A DNA stretch of 64,000 nt from contig NZ_JACMYK010000010.1 of assembly GCF_020889785.1 (NCBI RefSeq), positions 1 through 64,000 of the forward strand, in the 5' to 3' direction. The notes beneath the pieces were generated by a model. That model ran no database searches. It was not told where the DNA came from and was given only the letters and a program-made list of their open reading frames with translations. Position numbers and translations under genes: made by a program. The DNA comes from Bradyrhizobium acaciae. GTDB taxonomy: Bacteria > Pseudomonadota > Alphaproteobacteria > Rhizobiales > Xanthobacteraceae. Positions 55,253-63,589 of this stretch are shown piece after piece (within the stretch, counting starts at the first letter, position 1; every line of letters starts with the position of its first letter).

Positions 55253-56310
55253 GCCGCGTGCCTGAGCGCAACGCAGCTGAGCGTGAAGCCGGGCCCCAGC
55301 GCCGTGAGCAGCGAGCGCTGCGGCAAGCCCGTGGCGCAGGCCCGTTCGAGGACAAAGAGCACCGTCGGCGCCGACATGTTGCCGCAAGCCGCGATGACGT
55401 CGCGTTCGTGATCGAGCGTGCCCTGATCGAGCGCAAGCGCCCGCTCCAGCGCGGCGATGACCTTGGAGCCGCCGGGATGACAGAGGAAACGGTCGACGTC
55501 GTCTGTCGTCAGCTGCATCCGCGCAAGGATTTCGGCAACGGCCGACCCAAGGTGATTGCGGACGAAATCCGGAATGGTGCGCTGAAAGACGACACCGAAG
55601 CCTTCCGGATCGACCGTCCAGCCCATGATGTCGAGCGTATCCGGCCAGAGCTTTTCGCCCGCCGCCTCGATCCGCGTCGCACCGCCGTCCCCGGCGCGGA
55701 GCACGATTGCGGCGGCGCCGTCGCCGAACAGGCTGGCGGCAACGATATTCGCCTTGGTCAGTTCATCGTGCCGGACCGCGAGCGTGCAGAGCTCGAGCGC
55801 AACCAGCAGCACGTTCGCGCCCGGCCGCGCTTCCGCCAGCCGCGACGCGATCGACAGGCCCGAGACGCCGCCGGCACAGCCCAGACCGAACACCGGCACG
55901 CGCGACACGTCTGTCCGCAAACCGAGCTTACCGGCGACACGCGCCTCCAGCGTCGGCGTGGCGATGCCCGTCGAGCACACCGTGACCACGATATCGATGT
56001 CGCTGCCGATCAAATCAGCACGCGCAATCGCCTTGCGGGCGGCGTCGACGAACAGCGCCTCCGCGCCTTCGAGGAAGGCCTGCGTCCGCTCCGGCCAACC
56101 GCGCCGTTCGAGGTACCATTCGATCGGCTTGACGCCATAGCGATGCTGAATGCCGGTGTTGGCGAACAGGCTGGAGAGCGTCTCGAACTCGGGATAGCGG
56201 TCGGCGAGAAGATTGCGCGCGGCCTGCAGAACTTGTCCCTGATGGAATAGATGCGGTGGAACCGCCGTCGCCATGGAAACAAGCGCGGCCGTCTGCTTGG
56301 TCTCGGTCAT
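55249..56310 (-). CDS. Type III polyketide synthase (chalcone/stilbene synthase-like)
   Basis: This 353-residue ketosynthase has the full triad: Cys145 (FGLGCAGGVSG), His278 (FLCHPGGSKV) and Asn311 (AACGNMSAPT). The N-terminus has VSMATAVPPHLFHQGQV. It condenses malonyl-CoA units on an acyl-CoA starter to form pyrones or resorcinols. Fatty-acyl starters are usual in bacterial relatives of this type (alkylpyrone synthases), and the partner methyltransferase fits. ATG 56310 begins the gene; the frame to 56376 has an unlikely extension. It is followed by overlapping ICMT-like and exporter genes. Confidence 0.93.
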   Translation of the reverse strand: MTETKQTAALVSMATAVPPHLFHQGQVLQAARNLLADRYPEFETLSSLFANTGIQHRYGVKPIEWYLERRGWPERTQAFLEGAEALFVDAARKAIARADLIGSDIDIVVTVCSTGIATPTLEARVAGKLGLRTDVSRVPVFGLGCAGGVSGLSIASRLAEARPGANVLLVALELCTLAVRHDELTKANIVAASLFGDGAAAIVLRAGDGGATRIEAAGEKLWPDTLDIMGWTVDPEGFGVVFQRTIPDFVRNHLGSAVAEILARMQLTTDDVDRFLCHPGGSKVIAALERALALDQGTLDHERDVIAACGNMSAPTVLFVLERACATGLPQRSLLTALGPGFTLSCVALRHAA

Positions 56311-56394
56311 CGTGGCTCCAGTTCCCCCGGTTGTGGAACCACGCGACGTGCAAAATATTTCAGGCGGCGCCGACATCAGCCGCGCGCTGCATTC

Positions 56395-56423
56395 ACTATA
56401 AATTGACCCAGCCTGGTGGTGAA
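56395..56423 (-). promoter_or_regulatory. Possible promoter of the polyketide synthase operon
   Basis: On the minus strand TTCACC is followed by 17 bases and TATAGT, about 85 bases ahead of the synthase start. An inverted repeat GTTCC-N9-GGAAC (56321-56339) lies in the leader, which could be a regulator site. Spacing and sequences are compatible with a housekeeping promoter, but the match is modest. Confidence 0.3.
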
Positions 56424-56430
56424 ACGCCGG

Positions 56431-58059
56431 TCAGGAAGCGGCGGTGTCTCGTTTGCGGAGCAAGTTCTTCACGAAGCCGAACGGCACCGGCGACAGTGGG
56501 CCCTGCGGCGCACGCGTGATCAGGGCGATCAGGAACAGCGCCAGCATCGCGAGCCAGAAGCACAGCCAGAAGCCGTCAATATAGGCGAGCGTGTTGGCCT
56601 CGCGCTGCACCAGCGCCGCGAGCGTGCCGACGGCCCGCCCCATCGCCGTCCCTATGCCGTGGCCGGAGAATTCACCCGCCAGGCGCTTCAGCAGTTTCAC
56701 GACGTCGACATCGCCGTTCTGAACATGCTGTCCGAGATAGTTCGAATGGATCTGCTCGCGGACGCGCAGCCAGGTGCCCATCAATGCGATGCCGATCTCG
56801 GCGCCGCCGAGCCGCATGATCTGGATATAGGCCGCGAACGCCGTGGCCCGCGACGGATCGGAGTTGGCGAGCGCCATGATGATGATCGGCAGCAGCGTGA
56901 ACGCCTGCCCGACCGACGCCAGCAGAACGATGCCGACAAAGTCCTCGCGCGCCCAGACATGGCTCAGCTGCGTGCCCCAGAGATTGGCGGCGGCGAATGC
57001 CGAGAAGCCGAGCACCACGACGATGCGCGGATCGAGATGGCGGAGCAGCAGGATCGAGATCGGCACCAGCACGAACATCGGCAGCGCGCCGTAAGTGAAC
57101 AACAGCGCGCCCGACTGCTCCGGCCGCAGCGCGGCGACGGTGCCGAGGAAATTCGGCACCAGCGACGAGTTCGACAGGCCGGTCAGCGTGTAGAGCAGGA
57201 TGACGATCAGCGAGAGCCCGATATTGCGCGAGAACAGCACGTTGAAATGCGCCCAGGGCCGGCGCGCCACCATCTCGTTGATCATGAAGGCGACGATCAG
57301 GAGCCCGCCGCCGATCAGCAATGCCATCACCGTGCCCGACGACAGCCAGTCCAGCCGGTTGCCCTGGTCGAGCCCGGCATAGGCCATCGAGACTCCGGTG
57401 CCGAGAAGCAGCATGCCGCCCCAATCGGCATGGTGCAGCAGTTCGCGATTGACCGGCTCCTTCGGCGTACCGAGATAGACCATCAGCCCCATCAGCGGTG
57501 CGATCACCACGCCCTGCCAATACAGCCACTGCCAGCCGAGGTGCTCGACATAGAAGCCGACCAGCGAGCTCGACGAGTCCAGCGCGAAGCCGACGCGGAT
57601 CGAATACATCGCGATTGCTGGAATCCACCAGCGGATCGGCAGGTTGCGCAGGATGATCATCAGCGTCGCCGGCACGAAGGTGCCGAGCAGCATGCCGTGC
57701 GCGATGCTGAGCGCGATCAGCGTCGTGTAGTCGCGTACGAACGGGATGGTCAGCGAGACCACGGCGTAGACCAGACTCGGGATTCCGAGCACGCGGCGCA
57801 AACCGAACACGGTGGCGAGCCAGGCCACCGCAGGCGCGACGAAGATCTGCGAGCCGATCGCCGCGGTCGAGAGCCAGGCGCCCTCGTCGAAGGTGAGCGA
57901 GAACGCGCCACGCAAATCTGGCAGGCCGATCGTGGTCAGACGGCTGTCGAAATTCGCCAGGAACGCGCCGAGCAGCCCGGCCACGACCGCGAACAGCGGA
58001 TAGCGCGCAACGTCGCCACGCGAGACCGGACCGCGTTCGCGATCGTCACTTTCCGCCAT
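56431..58059 (-). CDS. EmrB-like DHA2 MFS exporter
   Basis: This 542-residue protein has 14 helices (VVAGLLGAFLANFDSRLTTI, GAWLSTAAIGSQIFVAPAVA, LSIAHGMLLGTFVPATLMII). The helix-1 motif has LANFDSRL where most EmrB proteins have LDxTIVN, an unusual form. It follows the EmrA-like gene with 14 bases of overlap, so the two form one export system. The polyketide synthase gene is 120 bases downstream on the same strand and may share the transcript. Confidence 0.88.
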   Translation of the reverse strand: MAESDDRERGPVSRGDVARYPLFAVVAGLLGAFLANFDSRLTTIGLPDLRGAFSLTFDEGAWLSTAAIGSQIFVAPAVAWLATVFGLRRVLGIPSLVYAVVSLTIPFVRDYTTLIALSIAHGMLLGTFVPATLMIILRNLPIRWWIPAIAMYSIRVGFALDSSSSLVGFYVEHLGWQWLYWQGVVIAPLMGLMVYLGTPKEPVNRELLHHADWGGMLLLGTGVSMAYAGLDQGNRLDWLSSGTVMALLIGGGLLIVAFMINEMVARRPWAHFNVLFSRNIGLSLIVILLYTLTGLSNSSLVPNFLGTVAALRPEQSGALLFTYGALPMFVLVPISILLLRHLDPRIVVVLGFSAFAAANLWGTQLSHVWAREDFVGIVLLASVGQAFTLLPIIIMALANSDPSRATAFAAYIQIMRLGGAEIGIALMGTWLRVREQIHSNYLGQHVQNGDVDVVKLLKRLAGEFSGHGIGTAMGRAVGTLAALVQREANTLAYIDGFWLCFWLAMLALFLIALITRAPQGPLSPVPFGFVKNLLRKRDTAAS

Positions 58060-59192
58060 TGGCGACCGCCTCGCCGGTGTTGATCCGCGTCACCACCGAC
58101 ATGCCCGGCAGCAGCCGCTCGAGCAGCGGCTGGCCCTTGTCGAACTGAATCCGTACCGGGATGCGCTGTACCACCTTGGTGAAATTGCCGGTGGCGTTGT
58201 CGGGCGGCAGCAGCGCGAACTGCGATCCGCTCGCCGGCGCGATGCGCTCGACGACGCCACGAAGCCTCTGGCCGGAGAACGTGTCCACCGTGACCTCGAC
58301 CGGCTGGCCCGGTCTGACGTTGGTCAGCTGGGTTTCCTTGTAGTTGGCGATCACATAGACGTTCGGCAGCGGCACGACATTGACCAAATTGGTGCCGATG
58401 TTGACGTAGTCGCCCGGCTGCACCTGGCGCTCGCCGGTGACGCCGTCGAATGGTGCCGCGATCCTGGTGTAGCCGAGCTTGAGTTTGGCCGATGCCAGCA
58501 GGGCCTTGGCGGCGTCGAGGTCGGCGGCGCGCTGCTTCTTGGTGCCTTGCAGGACCTCGAGCTGATGGCGCTGCGCTGCGATCACCGCGCGGCTGGCCTG
58601 CACGTCGGCCTCCGCCTTGGCATAGGATGCAGTGGCCTGCTCGAGCCGCTGCCGCGTGCCGGCGTCGGTCTGCGACAGTGACTGCTGACGTTCTTCCTCC
58701 TGGCGCGCCAGAGTCTGCTGCGCCTCCGCGGACAGCCGCGAGGCCTCGGCCTGCGCGATGGTCGCATATTGCAGCTCGACCTGGGTTGTTGAGGTTGTCG
58801 AGCGCGGCCTGGGCACCGACCACGCCGGCTTCGGCCTGCGCGACCTGCGCCTGGTAGTCGGCAGGATCGATCTGCACCAGCAGATCGCCGGCCTTGACGC
58901 GCTGGAAATCGGAAACCGCGACCGTGAGCACTTCGCCGGACACCCGGCTACTGAGCTGGGTCAATTCGGCGCGCACATAGGCGTCATCGGTGGTCTGGAT
59001 CGTGGCGCTGCCGGTCCATCCGTTCCAATGCGTCGTCGCCACTACGACGAACACCAACGCGACGAGCACCGCAAACAGCGGAATGGCGAAGCGTCCCCAG
59101 AAGCCGCTGGCCGCAGGCTGCGGCTTGGCTGGTGCCTGGACTGGAGCAGTCGCAGTCACTTGCGACGGACCATCTTGAACCTGCTCTGCCAC
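58046..59192 (-). pseudogene. EmrA/HlyD-family membrane fusion protein, single-base frameshift
   Basis: From GTG 59192 (GAGGAG upstream) the first 136 or so codons give a normal N-terminus: one membrane helix (IPLFAVLVALVFVVVATTHW), TTDDAYVRAELTQLSSRVSG (the lipoyl-like start) and AALDNLNN. One extra C in the CCC at 58783-58785 (GGG on the plus strand) then shifts the frame. The rest resumes in the second frame: QVELQYATIAQAEASRLSAE, AAPFDGVTGERQVQPGDYVN, LPPDNATGNFTKVVQRIPVR. Without the extra base the protein would be about 381 residues, normal for EmrA. As read, the adaptor is truncated, so the pump may not work. A sequencing error is the alternative. Confidence 0.85.
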
Positions 59193-59255
59193 GCTACACT
59201 CCTCAAGTCACGCGCCGGAACGCCAAGCCTGGTAACACTTGATGACGATGATGCC

Positions 59256-60053
59256 TCAGACCGTCTTCTCCGGCCACCGGCAGAGATCATTGATCAAACA
59301 CACTTCGCAACGCGGGCCGCGGGCGAGGCAGGTATAGCGACCATGCAGGATCAGCCAGTGATGGGCGTGCAGCATGAACTCCGTCGGGATCACCTTCTCC
59401 AATCCCAGCTCGACCTCGAGCGGCGTCTTGCCCGGTGCGAGACCGGTGCGGTTGCCGACGCGAAACACGTGGGTGTCGACCGCCATCGTGTGTTCGCCGA
59501 ACGCCATGTTGAGCACGACATTCGCGGTCTTGCGGCCGGCACCGGGCAACGATTCGATTTCGGCGCGGGTGCGCGGCACCTGGCTGCCGAATTCGGCGAT
59601 CAGCTTCTCGGAAAGCGCGATGACGTTCTTGGCCTTGTTGCGATAGAGCCCGATGGTCTTGATGTACTCGCGCACTTTTTCTTCGCCGAGCTCAAGCATC
59701 TTCTCCGGCGTGTCGGCGATCTCAAACAACGGCCGCGTCGCCTTGTTGACACCGGCATCGGTTGCCTGCGCCGACAGCACCACCGCAACCAGCAGCGTGT
59801 AGGGGTTGAGATGCTCGAGCTCGCCCCTCGGCTCGGGATTGGCTTTGCGGAACCGATCGAAGACCTCGTAGACCTCCGCCGCCGTCCATGGCTTTGGCTT
59901 TGCGATTTTCTTGGCGATCTTCTTGGCAGGCTTTTTGGCCGCCTTCCCTGCCGCGCGTTTGGGCAGCGGCGTTGCCGCTTTCGCGGCTTTCTTGTTCGGC
60001 GCGGACTGAACGCTTGACGCGCCGGCGCGTTGAGGACGGATGATTTTGGCCAT
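59256..60053 (-). CDS. nth: Endonuclease III
   Basis: This encodes 265 residues from ATG 60053. The first 55 or so residues are a lysine/alanine/proline-rich tail (KKPAKKIAKKIAKPKP). The enzyme follows: LLVAVVLSAQATDAGVNKAT, helix-hairpin-helix LPGAGRKTANVVLN with the catalytic Lys, AVDTHVFRV with Asp, and the iron-sulfur ligands C-x6-C-x2-C-x5-C at the end. It removes oxidised pyrimidines in base excision repair. The basic tail may bind DNA. Its start is only 22 bases from the divergent DUF2244 gene. Confidence 0.95.
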   Translation of the reverse strand: MAKIIRPQRAGASSVQSAPNKKAAKAATPLPKRAAGKAAKKPAKKIAKKIAKPKPWTAAEVYEVFDRFRKANPEPRGELEHLNPYTLLVAVVLSAQATDAGVNKATRPLFEIADTPEKMLELGEEKVREYIKTIGLYRNKAKNVIALSEKLIAEFGSQVPRTRAEIESLPGAGRKTANVVLNMAFGEHTMAVDTHVFRVGNRTGLAPGKTPLEVELGLEKVIPTEFMLHAHHWLILHGRYTCLARGPRCEVCLINDLCRWPEKTV

Positions 60054-60075
60054 GAACGGGATATACTGATACGTC

Positions 60076-60636
60076 ATGACCGCAGGCAACGACTTTGATC
60101 GGAGCGATGACCTCAGGGCCGATGACCTCGAGGTGAATGCGCCTGAGGCGGAGCCGAAGCTGTTCTCGGCGCTGCTGACGCCGCACCGCTCGCTGAACCG
60201 CACGGGCTTTATCGTGCTGATGTCGTTCGTCACCGTGATCAGCTTCATCGCCGGCGCGGTGTTCTGGTGGCTGGGCGCCTGGCCGATCTTCGGCTTCTTC
60301 GGCCTCGACGTGCTGGTGATCTACTGGGCGTTCAAGGTCAATTTCCGCACCGCCAAGGCGAGCGAGGAGATCACCGTGACGCCGTCGGAACTGCGGGTGC
60401 GCCGGATCAGTCACCGCGGCCATGTGGCCGAATGGGTGCTCAATCCACTCTGGGTGCGGTTCGAGCAGATCTCGCATGAGGAGTTCGGCATCGAACGGCT
60501 TTATCTGGTGTCCCGCGGCCGCCGGGTCAGCGTCGGCAGCTTCCTCAGCCCGGACGAAAAGGCCAGCTTCTCCAAGGCCTTGACGGCGGCGCTGAATACC
60601 GCGAAACGCGGCCCGACCTACAACCCCGTCGCCTAA
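60076..60636 (+). CDS. DUF2244 family membrane protein
   Basis: This 186-residue protein has two membrane helices (FIVLMSFVTVISFIAGAVFW and WPIFGFFGLDVLVIYWAF) followed by a beta-rich cytoplasmic part (EITVTPSELRVRRISHRG, VRFEQISHEEFGIERLYLV). This is the DUF2244 pattern common in Rhizobiales, with a role unknown. ATG 60076 lies 22 bases from the nth start, so promoters for each must overlap the other's coding DNA or leader. Confidence 0.85.
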   Translation: MTAGNDFDRSDDLRADDLEVNAPEAEPKLFSALLTPHRSLNRTGFIVLMSFVTVISFIAGAVFWWLGAWPIFGFFGLDVLVIYWAFKVNFRTAKASEEITVTPSELRVRRISHRGHVAEWVLNPLWVRFEQISHEEFGIERLYLVSRGRRVSVGSFLSPDEKASFSKALTAALNTAKRGPTYNPVA

Positions 60637-60650
60637 TCGCGCTCCTTTTT

Positions 60651-60699
60651 GAGCATGATCTTGTCGGAAAACCGGTCCCCACTTTTCCGGATCATGCTT
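60651..60699. repeat. Family A palindromic repeat, copy 4
   Basis: GAGCATGATCTTGTCGGAAA pairs with TTTTCCGGATCATGCTTG. It lies between the DUF2244 and Ada-type genes, with only 28 bases left before the next start codon. Confidence 0.85.
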
Positions 60700-60727
60700 G
60701 TCAGAAATCGGGTGGTTTGGACGCGCC

Positions 60728-61645
60728 ATGGCTCCTAAATCAGACACCATGATGACACTCGCCATACATGACCAGCGCCTGGCCAAGCCGGGCCTCCAGA
60801 GCGCCGCGCTGCGCGACTATGATTCGGTGCGGCGCGCCATCGCGTTCATCTCGGAACACTGGCGCACCCAGCCGACCATCGAGGCGATGGCCGATGCCGC
60901 CGCAGTCACGCCGGATGAACTGCACCATCTGTTCCGCCGCTGGGCCGGGCTGACGCCGAAGGCCTTCATGCAGGCGCTGACGCTCGATCACGCAAAGAAC
61001 CTGCTGCGCGATTCCGCCAGCGTGCTCGACGCGGCACTCGACTCCGGTCTTTCAGGACCGGGACGACTGCACGATCTGTTCGTTACGCACGAGGCGATGT
61101 CGCCAGGCGAATGGAAGACCGGCGGCGGCGGCATGACGCTGCGCTACGGCTTCCACCCCTCGCCGTTCGGCACCGCGATCGTGATCGCGACCGACCGCGG
61201 GCTCGCAGGCCTTGCCTTCGCCGACCACGGCGGCGAGCAGACAGCGTTTGCCGACATGAAGCGGCGCTGGCCGAATGCGACCTATGTCGAGGACACCGCC
61301 GGCACCACTGCGTTGGCGCAGCGCGTGTTCGATACAAGCTTGTGGCGGGCTGACCAGCCGCTGCGCGTTGTCTTGATCGGCACCGACTTCGAGGTGCGGG
61401 TGTGGGAAACGCTGCTCAAGATCCCGATGGGCCGTGCGGTCAGCTATTCCGACATCGCCTGCAAGATCAGCAATCCGAAGGCCTCGCGCGCCGTCGGCGC
61501 CGCGGTCGGCCGCAATCCGGTGTCGTTCGTGGTGCCCTGCCATCGCGCCCTCGGCAAGAGCGGCGCGCTGACCGGCTACCACTGGGGCATCACCCGCAAG
61601 CAGGCGATGCTGGGCTGGGAAGCGGGACAGGTCGGATTGCACTGA
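60728..61645 (+). CDS. AraC-type HTH fused to O6-methylguanine-DNA methyltransferase (Ada-like)
   Basis: This encodes 305 residues. The N-terminal AraC-type helix-turn-helix is TIEAMADAAAVTPDELHHLF, then GLTPKAFMQAL. The C-terminal Ogt/MGMT domain has WETLLKIPMGRAVSYSDIA, AVGAAVGRNPVSFVVPCHR (acceptor Cys271) and the end GYHWGITRKQAMLGWE. The N-terminal zinc cysteine domain of true Ada, which senses phosphotriesters, is missing, so regulation by self-methylation is doubtful. It transfers methyl groups from DNA to itself for repair. ATG 60728 or 60749 may start. Confidence 0.92.
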   Translation: MAPKSDTMMTLAIHDQRLAKPGLQSAALRDYDSVRRAIAFISEHWRTQPTIEAMADAAAVTPDELHHLFRRWAGLTPKAFMQALTLDHAKNLLRDSASVLDAALDSGLSGPGRLHDLFVTHEAMSPGEWKTGGGGMTLRYGFHPSPFGTAIVIATDRGLAGLAFADHGGEQTAFADMKRRWPNATYVEDTAGTTALAQRVFDTSLWRADQPLRVVLIGTDFEVRVWETLLKIPMGRAVSYSDIACKISNPKASRAVGAAVGRNPVSFVVPCHRALGKSGALTGYHWGITRKQAMLGWEAGQVGLH

Positions 61646-61675
61646 TCGCCGCGAGCGAAACCTACGGTCTCTCAC

Positions 61676-61720
61676 CGTCGCCCTGAGGTGCGAGCGGAGC
61701 GAGCCTCAGGATGACGGATC
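61676..61720. repeat. Palindromic repeat family D, half copy
   Basis: CGTCGCCCTGAGGTGCGAGC and GCCTCAGGATGACGGATC form a single hairpin matching the right arm of the element at 37444-37550, in inverse orientation. It lies between the convergent Ada-like and gpmA genes and may serve as a terminator for both. Confidence 0.75.
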
Positions 61721-61729
61721 AGACGTTGC

Positions 61730-62353
61730 TTACCCCGCCAGATCGACCTTGGACGCGACGGTGGAATCGGCATTGAGCCGATAGACCACCGGCGCGCCGG
61801 TCGCGAGCTCGCGCTTGAGGATCTGCTCCGGCGTCAGCTTTTCCAGCACCATGATCAGCGCGCGCAGCGAATTGCCGTGGGCTGCGATCAGCGTGCGCTG
61901 GCCGCGCAGCACGCCGGGCAGGATCTCCTGCACATAATAAGGCAGCGTGCGTGCCAGCGTATCCTTCAGGCTTTCGCCGCCGGGCGGCGGAACGTCGTAG
62001 GACCGGCGCCAGACCAGGACCTGGTCCTCGCCCCACTTCTTGCGGGCGTCGTCCTTGTTGAGGCCGGAGAGATCGCCGTAGTCGCGTTCATTGAGCGCGA
62101 GATTCTTCGTGGTCGGCAATCCGGTCTGGCCGATCTGCTCCAGCATCAGCTTCAGCGTGTGCTGCGCGCGCGTCAGGTCGGAGGTGAAGGCGACATCGAA
62201 CGACAGCCCCTGCGCCTTCAGCTTGCGACCGGCGTCCTTGGCTTCAGCGATGCCCTGCTCGGTGAGATCAGGGTCCTTCCACCCGGTGAACAGGTTCTTC
62301 AGATTCCATTCGCTCTGACCGTGACGAACGAGCACAAGAAGACGATCACTCAT
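61730..62353 (-). CDS. gpmA: 2,3-bisphosphoglycerate-dependent phosphoglycerate mutase
   Basis: This 207-residue short-form enzyme has [12 protein letters not shown] (phosphorylated His), [32 protein letters not shown] (second-shell Glu), [17 protein letters not shown] and [11 protein letters not shown] (second His). It lacks the 25-residue C-terminal tail of the E. coli form, as do other rhizobial homologues. It interconverts 3- and 2-phosphoglycerate in glycolysis and gluconeogenesis. dapB lies 42 bases upstream in the same orientation. Confidence 0.95.
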   Translation of the reverse strand: MSDRLLVLVRHGQSEWNLKNLFTGWKDPDLTEQGIAEAKDAGRKLKAQGLSFDVAFTSDLTRAQHTLKLMLEQIGQTGLPTTKNLALNERDYGDLSGLNKDDARKKWGEDQVLVWRRSYDVPPPGGESLKDTLARTLPYYVQEILPGVLRGQRTLIAAHGNSLRALIMVLEKLTPEQILKRELATGAPVVYRLNADSTVASKVDLAG

Positions 62354-62395
62354 TTCAGATTCCGTTTTCGCTTAGATGGATTTCGTCGAGCGATC

Positions 62396-63208
62396 TCAGT
62401 CGTTCAACCCGAGAACGTCGGTCATGGAATACATGCCGGGCTTCTTGCCATGCGCCCACAGCGCAGCCTTCAGCGCGCCCTGCGCGAACAGCGCGCGATC
62501 CTCGGCATGGTGCGACAGCGTGATGCGCTCCGAGGGGCCGGCAAAGATCACGCTGTGATCGCCCGCCGCGGTGCCGCCGCGCAGCGAGGCAAAGCCGATA
62601 TCGCCGGCACGGCGCGCGCCGGTCAGGCCATCGCGGCCGCGTGCCGAATGCTGATCCAACGCGATCTTGCGGCCGGCAGCAGCGGCTTCGCCGAGCATCA
62701 GAGCGGTGCCCGACGGCGCATCGATCTTGGACTTGTGATGCAGCTCGAGAATTTCGATGTCAAAGCTCTGGTCGAGCGACTGCGCGACGCGCTTGACCAG
62801 CGCGGCAAGCAGATTGACGCCAAGGCTCATATTGCCCGACTTCACCACGATGGCGCGGTCGGTGACGCTGCGGATCACCGCATCATCGGACTGCGACAGG
62901 CCAGTGGTGCCGATGACATGAACGAGGCCGCGCTCGGCCGCGATCGCGACATTGGCGATGGTCGCGGCCGGCACGGTGAAATCCAGGATGCCGTCGGCAG
63001 CCGCGGACATCGACCATAGATCGGCCGACAGCTTGACGTCATTGGCGGGAAGGCCGGCGAGCACGCCGGCGTCCTTGCCGAGCAGCTCCGAGCCGGGCGC
63101 TTCCAGCGCGCCGACCAGCACCGCTCCCGGGGTTTCGGAAATCACCCGCGTCAGCGTGCGGCCCATCCGGCCGCCGGCTCCCGCAACAATCAGACGCATG
63201 TCAGCCAT
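62396..63208 (-). CDS. dapB: 4-hydroxy-tetrahydrodipicolinate reductase
   Basis: This 270-residue enzyme has the NAD(P) loop [31 protein letters not shown], the catalytic [18 protein letters not shown] segment (His pair, Lys) and the C-terminal [19 protein letters not shown]. It makes tetrahydrodipicolinate for lysine and diaminopimelate. It follows DUF1330 by 61 bases and precedes gpmA, a usual alphaproteobacterial order. Confidence 0.95.
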   Translation of the reverse strand: MADMRLIVAGAGGRMGRTLTRVISETPGAVLVGALEAPGSELLGKDAGVLAGLPANDVKLSADLWSMSAAADGILDFTVPAATIANVAIAAERGLVHVIGTTGLSQSDDAVIRSVTDRAIVVKSGNMSLGVNLLAALVKRVAQSLDQSFDIEILELHHKSKIDAPSGTALMLGEAAAAGRKIALDQHSARGRDGLTGARRAGDIGFASLRGGTAAGDHSVIFAGPSERITLSHHAEDRALFAQGALKAALWAHGKKPGMYSMTDVLGLND

Positions 63209-63269
63209 GGCTCACCTCTCCAAGCCGTATAGCGAGCCATGGCTGTTCCGGCAACCGAGCCCGCCCCGG

Positions 63270-63566
63270 CTATGGGCTATTGTGACCTTCGATGATGATG
63301 AGGTCGGCGATCGAATGCGGCTGCCGCACCTTGATGTTGGCCTGGTATTCGGGCGAGTTATAGCAGGCGAGCGCGGTCTCATAGTCCGGGAATTCGATCA
63401 CGACGTTGCGCGACCGGCTCTGGCCCTCCACGGTGGCGAACTTGCCGCCGCGCACGATGAACTTGCCGCCGAACTTCTGGAAGATGGCCGGGTTGGCGGC
63501 CATGTAGGGCTTGTAGCCGTCCTCGTTATGAACGTCGACGCGTCCAATCCAGTATCCCTTCGCCAT
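63270..63566 (-). CDS. DUF1330 family protein
   Basis: This 98-residue protein has the DUF1330 pattern of a ferredoxin-like dimeric alpha-beta barrel: MAKGYWIGRVDVHNEDGYKP, GKFIVRGGKFATVEGQSRSR, VIEFPDYETALACYNSPEYQ. Relatives in the Dabb/ABM superfamily bind small ligands. The role of this one is unknown. It lies 23 bases after the pyrF stop and is likely co-transcribed. Confidence 0.92.
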   Translation of the reverse strand: MAKGYWIGRVDVHNEDGYKPYMAANPAIFQKFGGKFIVRGGKFATVEGQSRSRNVVIEFPDYETALACYNSPEYQANIKVRQPHSIADLIIIEGHNSP

Positions 63567-63589
63567 CTCTGTTCTCCCGTGTTGTTGGT

